Below, in pieces: positions 53,711-63,533 of a stretch of 64,000 nt of DNA. The DNA comes from Micromonospora tulbaghiae. GTDB taxonomy: Bacteria > Actinomycetota > Actinomycetes > Mycobacteriales > Micromonosporaceae. The notes beneath the pieces are model-generated. The model did not search any database. It worked only from the letters and a program-made list of their open reading frames with translations, and was not told the origin of the DNA. Each line of letters opens with the position of its first letter. The stretch's first letter is position 1. The DNA lies in assembly GCF_900091605.1 (NCBI RefSeq), contig NZ_FMCQ01000010.1:1-64000 (forward strand), read 5' to 3'. The position numbers and the translations under genes were made by a program.

Positions 53711-54886
53711 GTGGACGTCGCACGGCTCAAGCAGAGCTGGTCCCTGGTCGCCGCGCACGGCGACCAGGTGCCGCTCTACTTCTATTCGACGCTGTTCCTG
53801 GCGCATCCGGAGACCCGGCAGATGTTCCCCACGAACATGGCCGGGCAGCGGGACCGTCTGGTGGCCGCGCTGGGGCATGTGGTGTCCCACGTGGACCAGG
53901 TGGACCGGCTGGTCGGGTTCCTGCGGGATCTCGGTGCGGATCACCGGAAGTTCGCGGTGCGCGCCGAGCACTACCCGGCGGTCGGTGAGGCGCTGCTGGC
54001 GACGTTGCGGCACTTCTGCGGTGAGGCGTGGACCGACGAGCTGGCCGCCGACTGGACCGCGGCGTACGGGCTGGTCGCGCAGGTGATGACCGAGGGCGCG
54101 CAGACCGCGGAGTCGCAGTCGCCGCCGTGGTGGGTGGCGGAGGTGCTGACGCACGAGCAGCGCACGTTCGACGTGGCGGTGCTGACGGTCCGCCCGCAGT
54201 ATCTGTTGCCGTTCGCGCCGGGCCAGTCGATCGGGGTGTCGCATCCGGCGGTGCGGTCGTGGCGGTACTACTCGCCGGCGAACGCGCCGCGTCCGGACGG
54301 CACGGTGGAACTGCACGTGCGGGCCGCGCCGGGTGGTGTGGTGTCGTCGCGTCTGGTGTACGGGTGCGCGGCCGGTGACCAGCTCCACCTGGCTTCGCCG
54401 GTGGGTGACCGGCTGACGTTGTGGCAGGCCGGGTCGTCGGATCTGCTGCTGCTGGCCGGTGGGACCGGCTGGGCGCCGGTGAAGGCGCTGGTGGAGCAGG
54501 TCGCGGCGGAGGGTTCGGGACGGCGGGTGGACCTGTACGTGGGTGCCCGTTCGCGGACGGAGTTCTACGACAGCGAGGCGATCGACAAGTTGGCGGCGAC
54601 GCATCCGTGGCTGCGGGTGTCGTACGTGGCCGGTGCGGATCCGGCCCGGCCGGGCGAGTCGGTGCGGATCGCCGACCGGGTGCTGGCCGACGGGGACTGG
54701 CGGTCGCGGCACGTGTACGTGTGCGGCTCCGACGAGATGGTGGGTCATTCGGTGGCGGCGTTGACCGGCGCCGGGTACCAGCCGGGTCAGGTGCATCACG
54801 AGGGTTACGGCAAGCACTGGTACGGCCCGGCGTGGCGGACGATGACCGGCGCGGACGGGTTGCAGGCGACGGAGGTGGGCCGGTGA
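53711..54886 (+). CDS. Flavohaemoprotein-like globin-reductase
   Basis: A 391-residue fusion. The globin domain (residues 1-140) contains FYSTLFLAHPETRQMFP and HRKFAVRAEHYPAVGEALL, in which the first His is the likely proximal ligand. The FAD/NAD reductase domain follows with RSWRYYSPANAP (FAD), LLLLAGGTGWAPVKALV (NAD) and VYVCGSDEM. It would act as an NO dioxygenase. The GTG start is 2 bp after the glbN-like stop. It overlaps the DivIVA-like gene by four bases. Confidence 0.88.
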   Translation: MDVARLKQSWSLVAAHGDQVPLYFYSTLFLAHPETRQMFPTNMAGQRDRLVAALGHVVSHVDQVDRLVGFLRDLGADHRKFAVRAEHYPAVGEALLATLRHFCGEAWTDELAADWTAAYGLVAQVMTEGAQTAESQSPPWWVAEVLTHEQRTFDVAVLTVRPQYLLPFAPGQSIGVSHPAVRSWRYYSPANAPRPDGTVELHVRAAPGGVVSSRLVYGCAAGDQLHLASPVGDRLTLWQAGSSDLLLLAGGTGWAPVKALVEQVAAEGSGRRVDLYVGARSRTEFYDSEAIDKLAATHPWLRVSYVAGADPARPGESVRIADRVLADGDWRSRHVYVCGSDEMVGHSVAALTGAGYQPGQVHHEGYGKHWYGPAWRTMTGADGLQATEVGR

Positions 54887-55560
54887 GTGCGGGTCCGATC
54901 AGCAGTTACGACGCGCAGCAGGTGTCCGGTCCGGTGCAGGTGCGGTTGACCTCGGACCGGGTCCGGCGGTGGGAGTTCGGGTCGGCGGCGTTCACCCGGC
55001 GCGGCTACGACCAGACCGATGTGGACCGGTTCCGGTTGCAGGTGGCCGACGAGCTGGATCTGCTGGCGGCGCAGGTGGCGAACCTGCGGGCGGAGAACGA
55101 GCGGCTCAACGATCATCTGGAGCTGCACCGGCACGGGGTGATCCCGAGTACCGAGGCGGTGACGCCGGCGGCGAAGGAGGTCAACCTGTTGTCGGCGGCG
55201 CAGCGGGAGGCCGAGCAGATCATCGCGCAGGCCCACGACTACGCGCGCCGGGTCGCCGAGTACGCCCGTACGCAGTACGAGAGTTACATGCGGGCGGCGG
55301 CGGAGGAGGCGAAGCGGGAGGCCGAGCGGGCGGTGACGGAGTACCGCAGCGCGGCCGGGAGCGGCTTCGACGACTCGGTGGCGACGCGGGAGGCGTTGCG
55401 GATCTTCGGCGAGATGATGATCTCGCACATGCAGGCGGCGGCCCGGCACCTGGACGACGGCAGTGAGCAGTTGTCGCGCACGATGGAGCGGATCGCCCGG
55501 GAGCTGCCGCAGGGCGGTGGGGGCTCGCCGCAGCCGGCGTTGTCCCGCCACCAGCGTTGA
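54883..55560 (+). CDS. DivIVA-domain coiled-coil protein
   Basis: A 225-residue protein. After a 35-residue lead comes the DivIVA motif FTRRGYDQTDVDRFRLQVADEL, then coiled-coil stretches (LLAAQVANLRAENERLNDHLELHR; AAQREAEQIIAQAHDYARRVAEYARTQYESYMRAA). Such proteins bind curved membrane and organise cell-wall growth or division. It overlaps the flavohaemoprotein gene (GTGA), an unusual partner. A hairpin follows the stop. Confidence 0.85.
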   Translation: MSAGPISSYDAQQVSGPVQVRLTSDRVRRWEFGSAAFTRRGYDQTDVDRFRLQVADELDLLAAQVANLRAENERLNDHLELHRHGVIPSTEAVTPAAKEVNLLSAAQREAEQIIAQAHDYARRVAEYARTQYESYMRAAAEEAKREAERAVTEYRSAAGSGFDDSVATREALRIFGEMMISHMQAAARHLDDGSEQLSRTMERIARELPQGGGGSPQPALSRHQR

Positions 55561-55564
55561 CCGG

Positions 55565-55598
55565 CGTCCCGGTCCGCCGCGGCGGGCGGGCCGGGACG
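55565..55598. terminator. Hairpin between convergent genes
   Basis: CGTCCCGG pairs with CCGGGACG around a G-rich loop, between the DivIVA-like gene and the NAD(P)-binding gene. Confidence 0.6.
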
Positions 55599-55609
55599 TG
55601 CACGGTGGG

Positions 55610-56266
55610 TCAGGCGGTGACGGCGGCGACCGCCTCGGCGATGGGGCTGTCTCCGCCGACGAGTTCCAGGGTGTGTCCGGCGGTGTCCGGGGTGTAGAGC
55701 AGGGCGAGCAGGACCCGGGCCACGTCGGCGCGGCTGATCGCGCCGGGTTCGACGTGGCGGGCCAGGGTGATCCGGCCTGCGGGTTCGTCGTCGGTGAGGC
55801 GGCCGGGTCGCAGCACCGTCACGTCGAGGTCTCGTGCGGCGACGTCGTCCTCGGCGGCCTTCTTGGCCCGCAGGTACGCCGCCCACACGTCGTCGGTGCC
55901 GTCGGCGGGCGCGGCGTCCACGCCCATGGAGGAGACCAGCAGGTAGCGGCGTACCCCGGCCTGGACGGCGGCGTCGGCGAGCAGCACGGCGGCGCCCCGG
56001 TCGACGGTGTCCTTGCGGGCGGCGCCGCTGCCGGGTCCGGCACCGGCGGCGAACACGACCGCGTCGGCGCCGGCGAGATGGGCGGCGAGGGTGTCGACGT
56101 CGGTGTGTTCCAGGTCGCAGACGACGGGTTCGGCGCCGGCGGCGCGCAGCGCGGCGGCGTGGTCGGGGTTGCGGATCAGTCCGAGCGCGGTGTCTCCGCG
56201 TCCGGCCAGTTCCCGCTCCAGCAGTTTGGCGATTTTTCCGTGCCCTCCGGCGATGACGACGCGCAT
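55610..56266 (-). CDS. NAD(P)H-binding protein (NmrA/YwnB-type)
   Basis: A 218-residue Rossmann protein. GGHGKIAKLLERELAGRG is at residues 7-24, followed by VVCDLEHTDVDTL and YLLVSSMGV, then LRPGRLTDDEPAGRITL. It resembles atypical SDRs of the YwnB kind, which bind NAD(P) and may lack catalysis. It starts with ATG at 56266. Single gene, divergent from the sirtuin gene, with a long palindrome between. Confidence 0.87.
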   Translation of the reverse strand: MRVVIAGGHGKIAKLLERELAGRGDTALGLIRNPDHAAALRAAGAEPVVCDLEHTDVDTLAAHLAGADAVVFAAGAGPGSGAARKDTVDRGAAVLLADAAVQAGVRRYLLVSSMGVDAAPADGTDDVWAAYLRAKKAAEDDVAARDLDVTVLRPGRLTDDEPAGRITLARHVEPGAISRADVARVLLALLYTPDTAGHTLELVGGDSPIAEAVAAVTA

Positions 56267-56317
56267 GCGCTCAACCTAGCCCGGACCCGGCGGCCCCGCC
56301 GGACGACCGGCCTCGTC

Positions 56318-56373
56318 GATCATGAGGTTGGCGGTACGACACGCCGCGTCGGACCACCGCCAACCTCATGATC
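56318..56373. repeat. GATC-anchored palindrome 5, in a divergent gap
   Basis: GATCATGAGGTTGGCGGT (56318-56335) is perfectly complementary to 56356-56373 over 18 bases, with a 20-base loop. It lies between two divergent start codons, so it is not a terminator of either neighbour. Confidence 0.8.
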
Positions 56374-56431
56374 AGCGGGGCTGGGGCGGGCGGGAGGGGC
56401 GGTCAGCGGCGCGGCGAGGGACCATGGACGG

Positions 56432-57274
56432 GTGAGTGAGGCGTTCGAGGAACTGGCGCGGCTGGTGGCCGCCGGGGACGTGGTGGTGCTCAGCGGCGCG
56501 GGCCTGTCCACCGAGTCGGGCATCCCGGACTACCGGGGGCCCAGCGGCGCGGCGCGCCGGCACACCCCGATGACGTACCAGGAGTTCACCCGGGATCCGC
56601 TGGCGCGCCGGCGGTACTGGGCGCGCAGTCACCTGGGCTGGCAGACCATCGCCCGGGCGGCGCCCAACGACGGGCACCGGGCGGTGGCCCGGCTGCAGGA
56701 CGCCGGGCTGCTCGGCGGGATCATCACCCAGAACGTCGACGGGCTGCACACCGCCGCCGGCGCCACCGGCGTGATCGAGCTGCACGGCCGCCTCGACGAG
56801 GTGACGTGCCTGGACTGCGGCAACGCCACCGGCCGTGACGAGCTGCACCGGCGCCTGTCCGAGGCGAATCCGGGCTTCGGCGCGCGGGTGGCGCGCGTCA
56901 ACCCTGACGGCGACGTGGACCTGCCCGACGAGGCGGTGACCGGGTTCCGCACCGTCGACTGCGGGATCTGCGGCACCGGCATGCTGAAACCGGACGTGGT
57001 GTTCTTCGGCGAGACGGTGCCCGCGCCGCGGGTCGCGGACTGTTTCGCGCTGGTCGAGCGGGCCCGGGCGCTGCTGGTGCTCGGGTCGTCGTTGACGGTG
57101 ATGTCGGGGCGGCGGTTCGTGTTGCGCGCGGCCCGCCACGGCATCCCGGTGGCGATCGTCAACCAGGGCGTCACCCGCGGCGACGGCTACGCGGCGCTGC
57201 GCCTGGACGCCCCGCTGGGTGCCACCCTGTGCGCGCTCGCCGACCGGCTGGCGGTGGCCCCGGCGCCGGTGTGA
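56432..57274 (+). CDS. Sir2-family NAD-dependent protein deacylase
   Basis: A 280-residue sirtuin. GAGLSTESGIPDYRG (residues 22-36) is the NAD motif and TQNVDGLH contains the Asn-Asp pair; the catalytic His is in ELHGRL. Zinc cysteines are in CLDCG and CGICGTG. It removes acyl groups from lysines with NAD. It starts with GTG at 56432. Single gene, upstream of the glycine riboswitch. Confidence 0.93.
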   Translation: MSEAFEELARLVAAGDVVVLSGAGLSTESGIPDYRGPSGAARRHTPMTYQEFTRDPLARRRYWARSHLGWQTIARAAPNDGHRAVARLQDAGLLGGIITQNVDGLHTAAGATGVIELHGRLDEVTCLDCGNATGRDELHRRLSEANPGFGARVARVNPDGDVDLPDEAVTGFRTVDCGICGTGMLKPDVVFFGETVPAPRVADCFALVERARALLVLGSSLTVMSGRRFVLRAARHGIPVAIVNQGVTRGDGYAALRLDAPLGATLCALADRLAVAPAPV

Positions 57275-57312
57275 TCAACCCCCGGGACATGAGCCGGAAA
57301 CACGCCCGCTGG

Positions 57313-57318
57313 TAGCGT
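57313..57318 (+). promoter_or_regulatory. Possible -10 box before the glycine riboswitch
   Basis: TAGCGT lies 18 bases before the first riboswitch stem. No clear -35 is seen. Confidence 0.4.
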
Positions 57319-57335
57319 TGGAGGTGCCGGTACCA

Positions 57336-57418
57336 CCCACGTGGGAGAGACCGTCGACCCGACGGCGCCGAAGGGGCAGATTCTCCCCGGAACCTCTCAG
57401 GCAAAAGGACCACGTGGG
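57336..57418 (+). ncRNA. Glycine riboswitch (single aptamer) upstream of gcvP
   Basis: CCCACGTGG (57336-57344) pairs perfectly with CCACGTGGG (57410-57418) as P1. Between them are GGGAGAGACCG, GACGGCGCCGAAGGGGCAG, and CTCTCAGGCAAAAGGAC, the conserved marks of the glycine aptamer. No second full aptamer follows. The stretch GGAGCGCGTCAGCGCGACTC just downstream may form the helper stem often seen in single forms, or belong to the expression platform. It would switch gcvP on by glycine. Confidence 0.92.
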
Positions 57419-57495
57419 CAGGCGCTGTGGAGCGCGTCAGCGCGACTCAGGGGGAGGCCGACCCGTCGACCTCGCCCCACCAAGGAGCGCAGCGC

Positions 57496-60318
<2,823 letters not shown>

Positions 60319-60412
60319 GCGGCTGACGCCGGGGCGGTGGGCTCTCGCCGCCCCGGCCGGTGCGCCGGACGGTCCTGACCGGCGCGTACGCTCACTGACG
60401 CTGCGTGATCGC

Positions 60413-60646
60413 TCAGGCGACGAGGGCGTGGCGGGCCGGGCCCCGGTGCGGGGCGATGGTGCGCCCGTCGGGGAGCAGCTCACCGGTGTCCTCGAAGACG
60501 ATGACACCGTTGCAGAGCAGGCTCCAGCCCTGCTCAGGGAAGCAGGCGAGAACGCGGGCGGCCTCGCGGTCGGTCGCGTCGGCGGAGGGGCAGGTGGGCT
60601 GGTGCTGACACATCGGGTTCTCCGGACTGTGGGGGCACTGTGTCAT
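60413..60646 (-). CDS. DUF5999 family protein
   Basis: A 77-residue protein with CPHSPENPMCQHQPTCPSAD, a His/Cys-rich start that may bind a metal, then ARVLACFPEQGWSLLCNGVIVFEDTGELLPDG. This is the actinobacterial DUF5999 pattern. The ATG at 60646 lies within the GTCATG/CATGAC inverted repeat at 60642-60658. No partner gene is close. The function is unknown. Confidence 0.83.
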   Translation of the reverse strand: MTQCPHSPENPMCQHQPTCPSADATDREAARVLACFPEQGWSLLCNGVIVFEDTGELLPDGRTIAPHRGPARHALVA

Positions 60647-60658
60647 GGTTCACATGAC
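60642..60658. promoter_or_regulatory. Inverted repeat at the DUF5999 start
   Basis: GTCATG (60642-60647) and CATGAC (60653-60658) form a perfect 6+6 repeat with a 5-base spacer over the start codon and its upstream side. It may be an operator or only a chance palindrome. Confidence 0.35.
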
Positions 60659-60703
60659 CAGTGACGCACAGTACCAAGGAAAACTGAGCGGCAACGAGCA
60701 AGG

Positions 60704-61930
60704 ATGCGTCTTGTTCACCCAGAATGGGCTGAACGGATGACCCGGAACCGCCCGGACGTCGTGGAAGCGCTCCCAGCGGTGGAGGTCGATGCTCCCGGCG
60801 CGCCGCCCGGATGCCGCCGCCGGCTCGTCGAGACCGCCCGCCTGCACTGGTCGACCGGCGACGGCGGCGACCCCGCCGACCTGGCACAACGCTTCCTCGC
60901 CGCGCACGGCATCGCCCGCGACGACCTGTCCCGCCCCGGCCGCCACGAACCCGACGCCGGCGTGTGCGGCGCCGCGCTGTACCTGTCCGCCGCCGCCGGC
61001 GCGTACGCCATCGGCGTGTCGCCCGGCGCGCCGAGTCCCGCGCCGGCGCTGCCCGACCTGGTCGTGGTCGTCTACCACCACGCCGACCGCCCGGTGCCGC
61101 CCCCGCGCCCGGCCCTCGCGCCCTGGCGGCTCGGAGGCTGGCGCGACAGCTGGACCCCGGCCGCGCACGCCACCGCCGTCGGCGCGGTCCGCGACGCCAT
61201 CGCCCGCGGCGACGTGTACCAGGTCAACGTCGTCGGCCACGCCGCCGCCCCGTACAGCGGCGATCCGCTGCCCGCGCTGGCCCGCCTCGCCGCGCTGCCC
61301 GGCGCCCGCTACGGCGGCACCCTGCACGGCCCCGGCTGGGCGCTCGGCTGCGCCTCCCCGGAGACCCTCATCGCCGTCGAGCGCGGCCGGCTGGTCACCC
61401 GCCCGATCAAGGGCACCCGGCCGGCCACTCCCGCCGGACGCCGCGACCTGCTCGCCTCGGCCAAGGAACGCGCCGAACACGTCATGATCGTCGACCTGGA
61501 ACGCAACGATCTGGCCCGGGTGGCCCGCACCGGCTCGGTGCGCGTCGACGAGCTGTTCGCCGTACGCCGCTGGTGTGACCTGTGGCAGGCGGAGTCCACC
61601 GTGTCGGCGGCGCCCGCCGACGGCCTGGGCCTGGCCGACCTGCTGCGCGCGGTGTGCCCCGGCGGGTCGGTCACCGGCGCGCCCAAACACGCCGCCCTGG
61701 CGCGCATCGCCGCGCTGGAGCCGGTCGGGCGCGGCGCGAGCATGGGCGCGCTCGGCTGGGTCGGACCCGACCGCCTCGACCTGGGCCTGACCATCCGCAC
61801 CGCCGCCGCCGACGGGGACCTGCTGCACCTGTGGGCCGGGGGAGGCATCACCTGGGACAGCGACCCGGCCGCCGAGGTCGCCGAGGCCGCCGCCAAGGCC
61901 GCCCCGATCCGCGCCCTGCTCGCCGGCTGA
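60704..61930 (+). CDS. pabB: Chorismate-binding enzyme (aminodeoxychorismate synthase component I, PabB-like)
   Basis: A 408-residue protein with the chorismate-binding domain at residues 150-405. GDVYQVNVVGHAAAPY, ETLIAVERGRLVTRPIKGTRPA, VMIVDLERNDLARVARTGSV, CPGGSVTGAPKHAAL and GWVGPDRLDLGLTIRT are the conserved blocks. The enzyme makes 4-amino-4-deoxychorismate for folate synthesis. The N-terminal domain is short. The start is uncertain between ATG at 60704 and ATG at 60737; neither has a good ribosome site. No pabA or pabC gene is adjacent. Confidence 0.85.
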   Translation: MRLVHPEWAERMTRNRPDVVEALPAVEVDAPGAPPGCRRRLVETARLHWSTGDGGDPADLAQRFLAAHGIARDDLSRPGRHEPDAGVCGAALYLSAAAGAYAIGVSPGAPSPAPALPDLVVVVYHHADRPVPPPRPALAPWRLGGWRDSWTPAAHATAVGAVRDAIARGDVYQVNVVGHAAAPYSGDPLPALARLAALPGARYGGTLHGPGWALGCASPETLIAVERGRLVTRPIKGTRPATPAGRRDLLASAKERAEHVMIVDLERNDLARVARTGSVRVDELFAVRRWCDLWQAESTVSAAPADGLGLADLLRAVCPGGSVTGAPKHAALARIAALEPVGRGASMGALGWVGPDRLDLGLTIRTAAADGDLLHLWAGGGITWDSDPAAEVAEAAAKAAPIRALLAG

Positions 61931-61980
61931 CGGGCTGTCCGCCGGACCGGCCCCGGCTGCGCGGCCCGGCCTCGCGCGGC

Positions 61981-62008
61981 GGGGCTAGCCGGCGGCGGGG
62001 CTAGCCGG
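61981..62008. repeat. Short tandem duplication over the pip stop codon
   Basis: GGGGCTAGCCGG occurs at 61981-61992 and 61997-62008, and the second copy contains the stop codon of the proline iminopeptidase gene. It is a 16-bp offset slippage product. Confidence 0.55.
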
Positions 62009-62966
62009 TGGCAGTGCTCCGGTCGGCGGCGAACGCGTCCAGGGCGGCGACCACCCGCTCGCTGATGCCGTGCCCGCCGCCGTGGCCGCCGGACTCCACG
62101 ATCTCCAGCCGCGCGTCCGGCCAGTCCCGGGTCAGCTGCCAGGCGATGTCCGGCGGGCCGCTGACGTCCAGCCGGCCCTGCACCAGCACCCCCGGAATGC
62201 CGGCGAGACGACCCGCGTCGCGCAGCAGCTGCCCGTCGGGCAGAAAACCCCGGTTGGCGAAGTAGTGCGTCACCAGCCGGGTGAACCCGTACCGGAACAC
62301 CGGGTCGGCGTACCGGGGACTCGGCGCGTACCCGCCGGCCAGGGACACGTGCACGTCCTCCCAGTCGCACCAGTCTTGCGCCGCCTTGTCCCGCACCGCC
62401 GGGTCCGGGTCGGCGACCAGCCGGGCGTACGCGGCGGACAGGTCACCGTCGCGGTCGGCCTCGGGCACGCCGTCGCGGAACCGCGCCCACTCCTGCGGGA
62501 ACACCCGGCCCATGTCCCGGGTCACCCACTCGATCTCGCGGCTGGTGTTGGCGACCACGCTGAACAGCACCAGCGCGCTCACCCGATCCGGGTGGCGCTG
62601 CGCGTACGCCAGGGCAAGGGACGACCCCCACGACGCGCCGCACAGCAGCCACCTGTCGATCCCCAGGTGTACGCGCAGCGCCTCCATGTCGGCCAGCAGA
62701 TGCCCGGTGGTGTTCACCGACAGGTCGGTCGCCGGATCCGAGGCCGGGGGAGTGCTGCGCCCGCAGCCGCGCTGGTCGAACAGCACGATCCGGTAGGCGG
62801 CCGGGTCGAACAGCCGCCGCCAGGACGCGCTCGCGCCCGAACCAGGGCCACCGTGCACCACGAGCGCCGGGCGGCCGTCCGGGTTGCCGCACGTCTCCCA
62901 GAACACGCGCTGCCCGTCCCCGACGTCCAACATGCCGTGCGCGTACGGCTCGATCGGCGGATACAT
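62001..62966 (-). CDS. pip: Proline iminopeptidase
   Basis: A 321-residue alpha/beta hydrolase of the S33 family. VVHGGPGSGASASW is the oxyanion segment, LFDQRGCGRSTPP is characteristic, GASWGSSLALAYAQ is the nucleophile elbow, and GRLDVSGP and SGGHGGGHG supply the acid and His. It removes N-terminal proline. It starts with ATG at 62966. It is divergent from the MarR gene with an AACAGCGCTGTT palindrome in the gap, so the regulator probably controls it. Confidence 0.93.
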   Translation of the reverse strand: MYPPIEPYAHGMLDVGDGQRVFWETCGNPDGRPALVVHGGPGSGASASWRRLFDPAAYRIVLFDQRGCGRSTPPASDPATDLSVNTTGHLLADMEALRVHLGIDRWLLCGASWGSSLALAYAQRHPDRVSALVLFSVVANTSREIEWVTRDMGRVFPQEWARFRDGVPEADRDGDLSAAYARLVADPDPAVRDKAAQDWCDWEDVHVSLAGGYAPSPRYADPVFRYGFTRLVTHYFANRGFLPDGQLLRDAGRLAGIPGVLVQGRLDVSGPPDIAWQLTRDWPDARLEIVESGGHGGGHGISERVVAALDAFAADRSTATG

Positions 62967-62990
62967 CAGTGGCCTCCCCGAGTCAGATAC

Positions 62991-63002
62991 AACAGCGCTG
63001 TT
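62991..63002. promoter_or_regulatory. Palindromic operator between pip and marR
   Basis: AACAGCGCTGTT is a perfect 12-bp palindrome 24 bp from the pip start and 13 bp before the marR GTG. It overlaps a TACATT box at 63002-63007 for marR. Confidence 0.6.
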
Positions 63003-63014
63003 ACATTAGTGGAC

Positions 63015-63512
63015 GTGACCGCCCCCCACCGCGACGCCCTCGGCACCCTACTGCGCCACGTCCTGGACGTCCTCGACGGCGACGTCGCCGCCGTCCACCA
63101 GCGGCTCGGCCTCACCGACTACCGGCCCCGCTACTCACCTGTCGTGCGCGCGCTCGTCGCCGACGGCCCGCTGCCCATCCGAGACCTCGCCGCCCGCGTC
63201 GGCGTCACCCACTCCGCCGCCAGCCAGACCGTCGCCCAGATGCGCCGCGCCGGCCTCGTCGACCTGCGCCCCGGCGCCGACGCCCGCCACCGCATCGTCA
63301 CCCTCACCGACCGCGCCCGCGCCCTGCTGCCCGCCGTCGAAGCCGAATGGGCCGCCACCACCGCCGCCGTGCGCCACCTCGACACCGAACTGCCGGTGCC
63401 GCTCGCCGACGAGCTGTACGCCGTCCTCGACGCCCTGCGCCGCCGCCCCCTGCGCGACCGCATCGCCGACACCGGGCTCCTCGACACCCCACCGGACACC
63501 CGCGAACGGTAA
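63015..63512 (+). CDS. MarR family transcriptional regulator
   Basis: A 165-residue protein with the winged helix at residues 45-115 (LVADGPLPIRDLAARVGVTHSAASQTVAQMRRAGLVDLRPGADARHRIVTLTDR). The GTG at 63015 fits a leaderless promoter (TACATT ends at 63007); a GTG at 63009 is an alternative. It is divergent from pip across a palindromic operator. Ligand unknown. Confidence 0.87.
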   Translation: MTAPHRDALGTLLRHVLDVLDGDVAAVHQRLGLTDYRPRYSPVVRALVADGPLPIRDLAARVGVTHSAASQTVAQMRRAGLVDLRPGADARHRIVTLTDRARALLPAVEAEWAATTAAVRHLDTELPVPLADELYAVLDALRRRPLRDRIADTGLLDTPPDTRER

Positions 63513-63533
63513 GCAACGGATAGCCTTCCGGAC

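Noticed and set aside
57419..57480. A second glycine aptamer
   Set aside because: The sequence has a GGAG and an ACTCAGG string but lacks the GCCGAAGGGGCA and AGGCAAAAGGAC marks.
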